Notes: generated by a model from the letters alone, not told the origin. DNA of 7,917 bases from Saprospiraceae bacterium (GCA_014379065.1 JACMMM010000202.1:1-7917); one strand, 5' to 3'; counted from the stretch's first letter, positions 1-6,881 are shown. Numbers and translations: made by a program.

Positions 1-136
1 ACTGAAAAAAGTTCCTCAGCCTCAATACCCTACTGAAGAGGCGCTGGGTCAAAAGACCACAGGCGCGGCGGGGGCTACCTTATTGTGCTTGGGAGAACAC
101 CTGGCGAGGCGGGAAGAGCGAAAAAACTTAATGTGC

Positions 137-2185
137 TCACCTCTGCACCCGCACCTCCACAATCTCCACCCTCCTTTCCCTCGCCGCATCAGGATGATAA
201 ATAGAGTTGCGCTCATCCCCAAGTTTGTCGCTCACATTCGCGTGGGCCGTGGTTTCGCCAAAACTGGTCTCGGTGATTTTCAGTTTCCCGGCACGGAGAT
301 AGGGTTGCAGCACCCCTTCGGACCAAATCTCAAAGTGGTTGCGCAAGCTGCTCACGCGGCGCTTGCCGAGATTGAAGTTGTAATCGCTCTCGGCACGGGG
401 GCTGGTAAAACCTTTGATGAGTACTTCGATGGCCTCGCCGCTTTGCAGCTTGCTTAGGAGCAGCTCGGAAAGTTGGCTGAGACGATCATAGCCTCGGCGG
501 ACTTCGTTTTCAAAAAAATCATCTACCTGCTGTTCTGCGATGTCTGATTTTACTCCATCTACGTTTCCCGCAAAACGCTCCCGATACTCGTTTTGGCGGT
601 CGAGGTAGGTTTGCGCGGTTTCTTCGTAACTCTTTTTGGTGGCAGTGCGACGGGTGCGTTTGTCTGGCTCGTCGTTGTCAAAATAGAGCGGCAAGCCGTT
701 GAAATCTGTCAGTTTAGGCGGTTGAACAGGAGGGAGCGTGGGTGTGGGAGGGGGAGGCGGCAAGTCAGGCTTCTTGACAGCCAGCGAAGGCATCGTGTCG
801 GAAGTCGGTGGAACGGGTTTTTCAGGGGGAGGGAGTTTGAAAGAAAAAATATCGTGGCAGGCTGCCTTTGTTTTTTCATCGAGGTAATACGCGCCAGGGC
901 GGTTGCTGCTCAAATAGCCATTTCGGCCATCTGGTTTCAGGAAAAAATAGAGATCATTGAAACTGGTATTGAGGCCCGGCCCCACATCTTGCGGCGTGGA
1001 AAATTTGCCATCCATTTTATCGGCGACATAGATGTCGTAGCCTCCCAAGCCCGGCAGACCATCTGAGCTAAAATACAGTTTTTGGGTGGTTGCATAAAAG
1101 AACGGGGTGCCCTCGTTTTCTGGCGTATTCAACGATTCAGCATTTATAGGCGTCTGAAATGCGGGCAAAGCGCCCAATTTTTTGCCAGGTAGCGGCAGGT
1201 TGCAAGGGCAGAAAAAATTGGTGTCGAGCGGAAGGCTCCAGAGGTCGAGTTTGCCCTTGCCACCAGGGCGGTCGCTGGCAAACCACAGTACCGGGCCTTG
1301 TGTTGCCTTGTCGTAGCCGATGCTTGGCTGCGTAGCCGTATAACCTTTGAGGTTGATGGGCTCGGGAAGCCGGATAGGGGGCAGCCAACGGTTGCGGCGG
1401 TCAATGACCGTGAGCCAGAGTTCGCAGCGTTTGTCGGAGGCGTTCAGGTCTTTGCAGACCGTGAAAAACATATAGTGGCCGTCGGGCGAAAAAGCAGTGT
1501 GGGCAATATGTGCCGTGTCTGCCGCTGGGAAACCGTGCCCGGGTTCGCGCCCGCGCCCGTTTTTGGCAGCGAACATAACCTTGTGTAGCTTGGTTTTTTG
1601 CTTGTCTTTACCGCTTTTTTTGTCAAAACGGTTAGAGGTGTAAAACAAAGTGTCGCCTACTACTGTGGGGGCGAATTCGTTCCAGGCACTGTTGACTTCT
1701 TTACCCAAGTGCTTGATTTCTACACCATTTGGCGAAGCCGCAAGGGTTTTGGCTGCTTGACAAAATTCAATTTCAGCCTGTGCTTTTTGAAAAAACAAAG
1801 GGTCAGCCTTTTGAGGCTTTTCAGCCAAGAATTTCTCAAAATAGGAAATCGCGCTGTTGTAATCGCCGAGGTTCTTTTTCACCTCGGCCATGCGGAAGTC
1901 TACGAGCGGGTGCTTTTCCTTGTGCTTGGGAGAGGTGGATATTTTCTGGTAGGAGCGCTCGGCTTCAGGAAAGGATTGGTACATCCGTGCGCTTTCGCCA
2001 TATTTCCACCAAAGGGTAAAATCCTCTTCGTGGCGTTTTAATACGTCGCCATAATATTGGACGGCTGCACCATAGTTTTTATTCCTAAAAGCCTCATCAC
2101 CAGCACGCTCGTACGAGCGGAGCGATTGGGCCGCCAGATTGGTGTAAACGAAAAGGGTGGCTAAGATTAAAAAGACTTTTTTCAT
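137..2185 (-). CDS. TPR / PD40 beta-propeller / OmpA-like outer-membrane-associated protein
   Basis: This 682-residue protein is probably periplasmic and anchored to peptidoglycan, and probably partners the PorP/SprF protein encoded just upstream. Residues 1-19 form a signal peptide (MKK, hydrophobic core, then LAAQ). Residues about 25-145 look like TPR helices (AGDEAFRNKNYGAAVQYY; LGDYNSAISYFEKFL). Residues about 170-450 carry PD40/WD40-like blades: LFYTSNRFD near 180, AFSPDGHYMFFT at 231-242, WFASDRPGG at 301-309, LYFSSDGLPGLGGYDIY at 370-386 and GYLSSNRPGA at 423-432. A proline-rich linker (about 452-490) leads to a C-terminal OmpA-like region: LPLYFDNDEPD at 498-508, a long charged helical stretch (about 517-582), IKGFTSPRAESDYNFNLGKRR at 590-610, and a closing RERRVEIVEV. 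The usual aspartate of the OmpA GHTD motif is serine here (S595). The ATG start gives a clean signal peptide. The gene lies 69 bases after the PorP/SprF stop, so cotranscription is likely. The architecture call is firm; the exact role is inferred. Confidence 0.9.
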   Translation of the reverse strand: MKKVFLILATLFVYTNLAAQSLRSYERAGDEAFRNKNYGAAVQYYGDVLKRHEEDFTLWWKYGESARMYQSFPEAERSYQKISTSPKHKEKHPLVDFRMAEVKKNLGDYNSAISYFEKFLAEKPQKADPLFFQKAQAEIEFCQAAKTLAASPNGVEIKHLGKEVNSAWNEFAPTVVGDTLFYTSNRFDKKSGKDKQKTKLHKVMFAAKNGRGREPGHGFPAADTAHIAHTAFSPDGHYMFFTVCKDLNASDKRCELWLTVIDRRNRWLPPIRLPEPINLKGYTATQPSIGYDKATQGPVLWFASDRPGGKGKLDLWSLPLDTNFFCPCNLPLPGKKLGALPAFQTPINAESLNTPENEGTPFFYATTQKLYFSSDGLPGLGGYDIYVADKMDGKFSTPQDVGPGLNTSFNDLYFFLKPDGRNGYLSSNRPGAYYLDEKTKAACHDIFSFKLPPPEKPVPPTSDTMPSLAVKKPDLPPPPPTPTLPPVQPPKLTDFNGLPLYFDNDEPDKRTRRTATKKSYEETAQTYLDRQNEYRERFAGNVDGVKSDIAEQQVDDFFENEVRRGYDRLSQLSELLLSKLQSGEAIEVLIKGFTSPRAESDYNFNLGKRRVSSLRNHFEIWSEGVLQPYLRAGKLKITETSFGETTAHANVSDKLGDERNSIYHPDAARERRVEIVEVRVQR

Positions 2186-2254
2186 AGTAGTTCATTCTAT
2201 TACAACCGGAAAGGGGAGGGTCTAACGTACCGATTGCTTTTTTTGGTTTGTTTT

Positions 2255-3262
2255 TCAAAACACGGGACAACATTTAACAACTTTTGTAACCGGAACTGGA
2301 ACTACTCGCCATACTACTGCAATTTCTATGCCGCCTCGCCCATCAGTGGCCTCATTGAACTTTGACGTGTTCCAGTCATAACTGATCCCAACCAACCAAT
2401 TGTTGCGTTCCAATTGCACCGCAGGGATGATGGCATCGCCCAATCGCGTGGCCAAAGTAGCCCTGACGGAGGTATTGTTGGCAAGACCTGTTGTCAATAT
2501 TTGGCGTATTCCGCCCCCAATAACAATTTCTTTTGTGCTTTTCATGCTTTGTGCCGCAGCAAATGCAACGATGTCTGATTTTTCCCGAATTTGATAAACC
2601 CCCTCGGAAAAAAAAGCGCTGCGGACGGGCAGCTTTGCTTCGTCAATACCCCCCAAACTTACTACGGGCCGATTGATATGAAAGACACCTATACCAAGTT
2701 TGGCCTGGTTGCGTGATTCAAGGGCCTGATAATGCCATAAAAGCCCTGTGGAAAGGGTAGGAGCGAGGCCAGAGGAGCGGCCAAAGGGCTCTTTTGAGGG
2801 CAAGGAAGGGTCAAAAAAATCGTTGGCCCATTGGTTTCTAAATTTCAAATGGCTGATGTCAACACTGCGTTGCACGGCTGCTAAACCAAAGCCAAGGGAT
2901 ACCGCACTTGTCTTGCCGATAGCATGCGCTACGCTCATGTTCAAGCCACCCTGACCCCAAGAAAGGTTCGCATCACCCGCCTGATCTTTTTGGAGCAATA
3001 TGCCAAACGAGACAAGGCTTTTGGCGCGTTGCATGGCCTTCCAATCTGCTGACACTGAATAGGTTTCGTAGGCTACGGGTACGGTGCGCCATTGTGAACG
3101 GTACAGTCCGGCCACCCGCCATTTGCCCTGAAAAACGCCCGTGGAAGCGGGGTTCAGGTGCATAGGATTGAGATAAAATTGAGAGAAATGCAGATCCTGC
3201 GCAGTGGCGGGTGCAAAGCAAAAGAACAGCCCAAAAAGGGTGAACAGGATGCGGGGATTCAT
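2255..3262 (-). CDS. PorP/SprF family type IX secretion-associated outer-membrane protein
   Basis: This 335-residue protein has a signal peptide (residues 1-21, ending APATA before QDLHFSQ). The mature start QDLHFSQFYLNPMHLNPAST is the hallmark of the PorP/SprF family, whose members are outer-membrane beta-barrels linked to type IX secretion and to surface delivery of gliding adhesins. The rest alternates aromatic and polar residues with glycine-rich turns (LGFGLAAVQRS, GIGVFHINRP, VGISYDWN), as expected of a barrel, and the length is normal for the family. A cysteine pair sits at the very end (KCCPVF). It is the first gene of a leftward pair with the OmpA/PD40 protein, a common Bacteroidota arrangement. 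No giant adhesin gene lies upstream; cutC is there instead, divergently oriented. Because the family has many paralogues, I assign the family and not a specific symbol. The start is the ATG that gives the signal peptide. Confidence 0.93.
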   Translation of the reverse strand: MNPRILFTLFGLFFCFAPATAQDLHFSQFYLNPMHLNPASTGVFQGKWRVAGLYRSQWRTVPVAYETYSVSADWKAMQRAKSLVSFGILLQKDQAGDANLSWGQGGLNMSVAHAIGKTSAVSLGFGLAAVQRSVDISHLKFRNQWANDFFDPSLPSKEPFGRSSGLAPTLSTGLLWHYQALESRNQAKLGIGVFHINRPVVSLGGIDEAKLPVRSAFFSEGVYQIREKSDIVAFAAAQSMKSTKEIVIGGGIRQILTTGLANNTSVRATLATRLGDAIIPAVQLERNNWLVGISYDWNTSKFNEATDGRGGIEIAVVWRVVPVPVTKVVKCCPVF

Positions 3263-3312
3263 AGTGATTATCGGTTCGGTCGGATGTGCGAAGGTAACAC
3301 TGGAAGCATTGT

Positions 3313-3320
3313 CAAAGATA
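3313..3320 (-). promoter_or_regulatory. Candidate -7 promoter element for the PorP/SprF gene
   Basis: Read on the minus strand this is TATCTTTG, an exact fit to the Bacteroidota -7 consensus TAnnTTTG. It lies about 50 bases upstream of the PorP/SprF start and would give a leader of roughly 40-45 bases. I do not see a convincing -33 TTG/TTTG at the usual distance, so the call rests on the -7 element and its position only. Confidence 0.45.
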
Positions 3321-3321
3321 G

Positions 3322-3329
3322 TATTTTTG
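3322..3329 (+). promoter_or_regulatory. Candidate -7 promoter element for cutC
   Basis: TATTTTTG fits the Bacteroidota consensus TAnnTTTG exactly and ends 4 bases before the cutC ATG. Used as a promoter, it would start transcription at or within a few bases of the start codon, giving a leaderless or nearly leaderless mRNA. There is no clear -33 element. It abuts the opposing candidate -7 element of the PorP/SprF gene with one base between them. Confidence 0.35.
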
Positions 3330-3333
3330 CCCC

Positions 3334-4065
3334 ATGAAATTTGAAGTTTGCGCTGTCAACATTCAATCTGCCCTTGCAGCGCAACGCGCCGGGGCAGATC
3401 GGATTGAACTTTGCTCAGCTTTGGACGCGGGTGGGTTAACGCCGTCTTTGGGACTGATTCGTGCGGCGATTCGGGCATTGGTCATTCCCGTTCATGTGCT
3501 TGTTCGTCCTCGTGAGGGCGATTTTTGTTATTCTGACCCCGAGTTGGAGATTATGCTGGACGATATCCGGCTGTGCCGTGAAGCCGGTGCAGCAGGCGTA
3601 GTGGTGGGTACGCTCACAGAAGAAGGTTTGCTTGATTTGCCCAAAATGAAGGCGATGAAAGCCGCCGCCGAAAGCTTGGAAGTGACTTGCCATCGGGCTT
3701 TTGATTTCACACCTGATCCGGCGGAGGCTTTAGAGCAATTGATTGAAATGGGTTTTGGGCGAGTGCTCAGTTCAGGGCAATCTGATTCAGCGTTTGAGGG
3801 CCGGTTATTACTGCAAAAACTGGTATTTCAAGCGAACAACCGCATAGCGGTGATGCCGGGGGCGGGCATAAATGCAGAGAATATAAAGGCCATTACAGCG
3901 ATTTCTGGGGCGAAAGATTTTCATTTTACGGGGAAGAAGAAAGTGTCGGCTAAGGGGGGCAATGATATTCCTGGATTAGAACCTTGGCATTGGGAGAGTG
4001 ATGAGGAGGCAATAAGAGCAATAATATTGGCTGGTTCTCATAATTCATCCTTACATCGTTCATAA
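3334..4065 (+). CDS. cutC: CutC family protein (copper homeostasis protein CutC-like)
   Basis: This 243-residue cytosolic TIM-barrel protein matches CutC along its length; E. coli CutC is of similar size. Visible family blocks are FEVCAVNIQSALAAQRAGADRIELC (3-27), the glycine-rich DAGGLTPSLG (31-40), PVHVLVRPREGDFCYS (52-67), VTCHRAFD (117-124), GRVLSSGQ (142-149), AVMPGAGI (172-179) and FHFTG (196-200). The family was named for copper tolerance in E. coli. That phenotype was later attributed largely to the small RNA MicL transcribed from within the cutC locus, so the biochemical role of CutC is unsettled. The ATG start matches the usual N-terminus of the family. The gene is followed after 3 bases by the membrane hydrolase gene, which suggests one transcript. 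No copper transporter, chaperone or regulator is nearby to support a metal role. Confidence 0.93.
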   Translation: MKFEVCAVNIQSALAAQRAGADRIELCSALDAGGLTPSLGLIRAAIRALVIPVHVLVRPREGDFCYSDPELEIMLDDIRLCREAGAAGVVVGTLTEEGLLDLPKMKAMKAAAESLEVTCHRAFDFTPDPAEALEQLIEMGFGRVLSSGQSDSAFEGRLLLQKLVFQANNRIAVMPGAGINAENIKAITAISGAKDFHFTGKKKVSAKGGNDIPGLEPWHWESDEEAIRAIILAGSHNSSLHRS

Positions 4066-4068
4066 ACC

Positions 4069-5319
4069 TTGGACTCACTCACTCAAATCGTACTCGGCGC
4101 TGCTTGCGGCGAAGCCGTAGCCGGCAAAAAAATCGGCAACCGCGCCATGCTTTGGGGCGCTGTTGGCGGAACCCTGCCAGACCTCGACGTATTTGCCTCC
4201 TTTTTTTCGGACGAGATCGCGAGCACCTCGTTCCACCGGGGCTTTATGCACTCTTTTCTGTTCGAAGCACTCGCACCCTGGTTGTTGGCCAAACTGACGC
4301 AATGGTTTTACGGCACGAACGTGTACAAACGACGAGGCTACAAAGCCGGGGCGATGGCCGTTTGGCTCATTTTTTTCCTCGGCGCGGCGGCGGGTATCAA
4401 CTTTATCCCGGTCATGATGGGCGAAGGCTTGAGTTGGTACGCGCTGGTGCCGACGTTGGTGTTGGGCGGCTGGTTTGTGTGGAAACTTTGGCGCGACTAC
4501 TGGCAGCGCGACCTCCAATTGGTGGAAGCCTCGTACCGCACTTGGGTGTCGCTTTTTTTCTGGAGCATTTTTACGCACCCGATTTTGGACTGTTTTACGA
4601 GTTGGGGCACGCAAATTTTTCAACCCTTCAGCGACTTGCGGGTGCAGTGGTGTACCGTATCGGTGATAGATCCGGTTTGCACGGTGCCGTTTTTGATTTT
4701 GCTCTTGGTGGCTTCTCGCATTTCAAAATCAAATCCCGCCAGGGCATGGTGGAATTGGGCGGGACTGGCCTGGTTTTGTGGCTATCTGCTGGCGTACAAC
4801 ATTTGGCACAAAAGCGTTGTAAACCACACCTTCGAGGAAACCTTGGCTTCCCAAAACATTCATTATCAACGGTATTACACGAACCCGACCCTTTTTAACA
4901 ATATTGTTTGGAATGGCGTTGCAGAGGGCGACACGGCCTACTATTTTGGGCAATATGGTTTCAATGACTGCAAACGAGTATTCAAGCCAATCTCTGTCAT
5001 TCCCAAAAATCATCAACTGCTTGATAAGGTGCCGCCTGATTCGCGGGCAGGCTATTTTCTACGCTGGTTTTCGGATGGATATTATAGCGTGACGCCCTAC
5101 AGAGGCGATACCTTGCAGGTGAACGACCTCCGCTTTGGCTTGTTGGGCGATTCGCTTCGGGGCAATAATTATGTTTTTCCCTTCCTTGTGTTCAAAAATG
5201 AAAAAGGCGAATGGGATGTCCACCAAAACAACCGCAACAAGGAAAACATGGAAATGAGTAAAAAGTCCTTTGGCGAACTCTGGCAGCGGGTTAAGAATGG
5301 CAGGTGCAGTAGGCAGTAG
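4069..5319 (+). CDS. Membrane-bound metal-dependent hydrolase, YdjM/DUF457 family (TTG start)
   Basis: This 416-residue inner-membrane protein shows the motifs of the YdjM/DUF457 (LexA-binding, inner-membrane-associated putative hydrolase) family. They are DSLTQIVLGAACGEAV (2-17), an acidic PDLD (37-40), HRGFMHS with H56 and H61, and a second metal-type pair H170 and D174 in THPILDCFTSWGTQ. An SVIDP block lies at 198-202. Hydrophobic segments lie at about 63-78, 96-116, 124-142, 158-176, 203-216 and 228-246. The remaining 170 residues look soluble, with no second hydrophobic run. The substrate is unknown for this family. The start is a TTG at 4069, 3 bases after the cutC stop; it is chosen because it alone keeps the conserved MDSLTQ-type N-terminus, and no ATG lies upstream in frame next to it. 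Translational coupling to cutC is likely. The last four codons and the TAG stop lie inside a GCAGTAG tandem array, so the C-terminus (CSRQ) may be repeat-derived. Confidence 0.88.
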   Translation: MDSLTQIVLGAACGEAVAGKKIGNRAMLWGAVGGTLPDLDVFASFFSDEIASTSFHRGFMHSFLFEALAPWLLAKLTQWFYGTNVYKRRGYKAGAMAVWLIFFLGAAAGINFIPVMMGEGLSWYALVPTLVLGGWFVWKLWRDYWQRDLQLVEASYRTWVSLFFWSIFTHPILDCFTSWGTQIFQPFSDLRVQWCTVSVIDPVCTVPFLILLLVASRISKSNPARAWWNWAGLAWFCGYLLAYNIWHKSVVNHTFEETLASQNIHYQRYYTNPTLFNNIVWNGVAEGDTAYYFGQYGFNDCKRVFKPISVIPKNHQLLDKVPPDSRAGYFLRWFSDGYYSVTPYRGDTLQVNDLRFGLLGDSLRGNNYVFPFLVFKNEKGEWDVHQNNRNKENMEMSKKSFGELWQRVKNGRCSRQ

Positions 5320-5351
5320 CAGTAGGCAGTAGCAGTAGGCAGTAGGCAGTT
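5306..5351. repeat. GCAGTAG/GCAGTA short tandem array
   Basis: Seven head-to-tail units alternate between 7 and 6 bases: GCAGTAG at 5306, 5319, 5332 and 5339; GCAGTA at 5313 and 5326; and a last GCAGTT at 5346. The array starts inside the 3' end of the membrane hydrolase gene, supplies its TAG stop (5317-5319) and continues into the spacer before cdsA. Such short arrays are prone to slippage, so the copy number may vary between strains. No function is evident. Confidence 0.85.
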
Positions 5352-5367
5352 GCAGGCGCGGTCAGGC

Positions 5368-5407
5368 CTCACCCCATCACCAGATCACTTCATCACTCTA
5401 TCACTTT
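5368..5407. repeat. 8-base-period degenerate tandem array (ATCACTTC-like), locus 1
   Basis: Five consecutive octamers keep exact 8-base phase: CTCACCCC, ATCACCAG, ATCACTTC, ATCACTCT and ATCACTTT. A further isolated ATCACTTC followed by ATAA occurs at 5437-5448, directly before the cdsA start at 5452. The same octamer pattern recurs at 6850-6881. With the GCAGTAG array it fills most of the 132-base spacer between the hydrolase gene and cdsA. I see no promoter or terminator there. Confidence 0.75.
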
Positions 5408-5451
5408 TACCCGCCATAGCTAAAGCGAAGGAGGGCATCACTTCATAATAC

Positions 5452-6306
5452 ATGCGTCAACGCACCATTACCGCTTTCTTTTTTGCCGCCGTCATGTTGG
5501 GGGGGATTTATGGGGGGAAGTACACGTTTTTTGCGCTCTTTGGACTAATCACATTTGGCTGCTCCTGGGAGCTGCTGGGGCTGATGCTGAAACAGGAAGA
5601 CCAATTTGTGACCCTCCGCCGTATTGCAGGCACGATACCTGCTGTACTTGTGTACCTGTCATTGGGCGGGAATGCGTTGGAGATTATTCCAAATAACCTG
5701 CTGATATCGCCGCTCATCATGCCAGCACTTTTATTTGCTGGCTGGGCCTTGTTAGAAATGTTTTTGGCCAGTAAAAACCCGTTTGGCAATATCGGGAGTT
5801 ACTTTCTGGCACTGGCATACATTGGCATTCCATTGGGATTATTGACGATTATTGTGCAAACGCAAGGGAATTGGTGTACGGTTGGAGAAGATCCGGATGC
5901 GCACTATTATATCCCACACCGGGTCTTTGGATTACTGTTGTTAGTTTGGACAAACGATACAGGCGCATACCTGACCGGCAGGGCGTTTGGAAAGCACAAA
6001 CTTTTCGAGCGCATTTCTCCCAAAAAGACCTGGGAAGGCACCCTTGGCGGTGCGGTGCTCACGGTGTTGGTTGCATGGGGGTTGTCATTCATCATCAAGG
6101 ATTTCACGCTCCCTCAATGGCTCGCGCTAAGCGTTGTAGCAGCCATCGGTAGCAACCTTGGTGACTTGGTTGAAAGCATGCTCAAGCGAAGCGTGGGCGT
6201 GAAGGATTCAGGAACATTCCTTCCCGGGCACGGCGGATTTTTAGACCGCTTTGATGCCTTCATTTTTTGCCTGCCGTTTTTTTGGCTAGTGTTACGATTG
6301 GTGTGA
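5452..6306 (+). CDS. cdsA: Phosphatidate cytidylyltransferase (CDP-diacylglycerol synthase)
   Basis: This enzyme converts CTP and phosphatidate to CDP-diacylglycerol and pyrophosphate in the inner membrane. That is the branch-point precursor for phosphatidylethanolamine and phosphatidylglycerol. The 284-residue length is typical. The C-terminal signature is complete: S242-x-L-K-R, K251-D252, G254, then LPGHGGFLDRFD (257-268). Upstream, NDTGAYLTGRAFGKHKLFERISPKKTWEGTLGG (168-200) is the other conserved catalytic block. Multiple membrane helices are visible (about 8-22, 25-45, 60-75, 85-106, 113-136, 158-168, 200-216, 222-236, 268-283). The ATG at 5452 gives the usual basic N-terminus (MRQRTITAFF). 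The gene lies 132 bases after the hydrolase gene, across a repeat-rich spacer, so it may or may not share that transcript. Its TGA stop abuts an inverted repeat. Confidence 0.96.
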   Translation: MRQRTITAFFFAAVMLGGIYGGKYTFFALFGLITFGCSWELLGLMLKQEDQFVTLRRIAGTIPAVLVYLSLGGNALEIIPNNLLISPLIMPALLFAGWALLEMFLASKNPFGNIGSYFLALAYIGIPLGLLTIIVQTQGNWCTVGEDPDAHYYIPHRVFGLLLLVWTNDTGAYLTGRAFGKHKLFERISPKKTWEGTLGGAVLTVLVAWGLSFIIKDFTLPQWLALSVVAAIGSNLGDLVESMLKRSVGVKDSGTFLPGHGGFLDRFDAFIFCLPFFWLVLRLV

Positions 6307-6420
6307 TTGATTCGATTTTTCGATTGATTCGATTATTTCGATCCGAAAAAGGCATGGATTTTTCCTTCTTCGGATCGAAATAATCGAATCAATCAAACCA
6401 ATCGAACCAATCGAATCAAT
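6306..6420. repeat. Nested inverted repeat of GATTCGATT words between convergent genes
   Basis: An inner pair of 31-base arms (6322-6352 and 6364-6394) matches at 30 of 31 positions, including a perfect 26-bp core, around an 11-base loop. An outer pair of 12-base arms (6306-6317 and 6409-6420, ATTGATTCGATT and its complement) is also perfect. Between inner and outer arms on the right lie further AATCGAACC variants. The element is AT-rich and reads almost the same from either side. It fills the whole gap between cdsA and the rhodanese gene, and the rhodanese stop codon lies inside its right outer arm. Confidence 0.9.
6322..6394. terminator. Likely bidirectional transcription terminator hairpin
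   Basis: The 31-bp near-perfect stem with an 11-base loop lies between the convergent ends of cdsA (stop 6304-6306) and the rhodanese gene (stop 6416-6418), where a two-way terminator is expected. The stem is long and only moderately GC-rich, and no strong T-run directly follows it on either strand. It could therefore work by blocking 3'-end decay, or simply be a mobile palindrome. The structure is seen directly; the function is inferred from position. Confidence 0.5.
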
Positions 6421-6802
6421 TTGCCACCGCCTTGCCTTTCTCTTTCCAAGCAGTCATACCTCCTTTCAGGTCATAAACTTTGGGGAAGCCCAATTTGGAA
6501 AACTGCCCTGCCGCATTCGCGCTTCTCCCGCCTAAGGCGCAATAGACCATTACCGGGCGATTTTTGTCTAACTGGGTGATTCTCTGCGCAAAATCCGCAT
6601 CCTGGATGTTCAGGTTTTTCGCTCCAGCGATGTACCCGTCATGGAATTCGCCGGGTGTACGCACATCCAGCAATTGAACCGTGGTATCGTTTTTGAGCAT
6701 GGCCTCAAAAGCATCGGGAGAGAGTTTGTTTTGACCGTTGGCGGCATTTGGAGAACAAGAAAAGCCCAAAATGGTGAGCAAAAAACAGAGGTATCGTAGC
6801 AT
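6416..6802 (-). CDS. Rhodanese-like domain lipoprotein
   Basis: This 128-residue single-domain rhodanese has an N-terminal secretion signal. The N-terminus (MLRYLCFLLTILGFSC) is a hydrophobic signal ending in a plausible relaxed lipobox, GFSC, with the lipidated cysteine at position 16. The domain follows: LLDVRTPGEFHDGYIAGAKNLNI (44-66), the active-site loop VYCALGGRS with the sulfur-accepting C88 and R93, and the closing LKGGMTAWK (112-120). Single-domain rhodaneses move sulfane sulfur or serve redox roles; the partner here is unknown, and an envelope location is inferred from the signal. The gene lies 69 bases downstream of the pnuC-type gene on the same strand, so they may share a transcript. 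The last codons and TGA lie in the inverted repeat shared with the end of cdsA. Confidence 0.92.
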   Translation of the reverse strand: MLRYLCFLLTILGFSCSPNAANGQNKLSPDAFEAMLKNDTTVQLLDVRTPGEFHDGYIAGAKNLNIQDADFAQRITQLDKNRPVMVYCALGGRSANAAGQFSKLGFPKVYDLKGGMTAWKEKGKAVAN

Positions 6803-6849
6803 GATATTAAGTTGTTGATGGTTTTAATAATTGCTTTTGTTCGGGGCAG

Positions 6850-6881
6850 ATCACTTCATAACTTTATCGCTTCATCCTTTC
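6850..6881. repeat. 8-base-period degenerate tandem array (ATCACTTC-like), locus 2
   Basis: Four octamers in exact 8-base phase: ATCACTTC, ATAACTTT, ATCGCTTC and ATCCTTTC, followed by ATAG. This is the same pattern as at 5368-5407, and the leading ATCACTTCATAA also occurs at 5437-5448. Read on the minus strand, the last units encode the final residues (MKG) and the TGA stop of the PnuC-type gene. Confidence 0.7.

Noticed and set aside
5..46. Possible terminator after the OmpA/PD40 gene on the minus strand (GCCTC/GAGGC stem with a T6 tract)
   Set aside because: The stem is only 5 bp plus an interrupted extension, and the T-run is separated from it by about 8 bases; too weak to call.
593..1066. 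Plus-strand open frames (also 83-457, 1298-1588 and 1598-2041) antisense to the OmpA/PD40 gene
   Set aside because: No motif, signal or start context; the opposite strand has a continuous, domain-rich protein over the same DNA.
4104..4898. 264-codon open frame on the plus strand overlapping the membrane hydrolase gene
   Set aside because: It lies in another frame of a gene with clear family motifs, is rich in arginine and glycine from GC-rich codons, and has no recognisable domain. It is a shadow frame.
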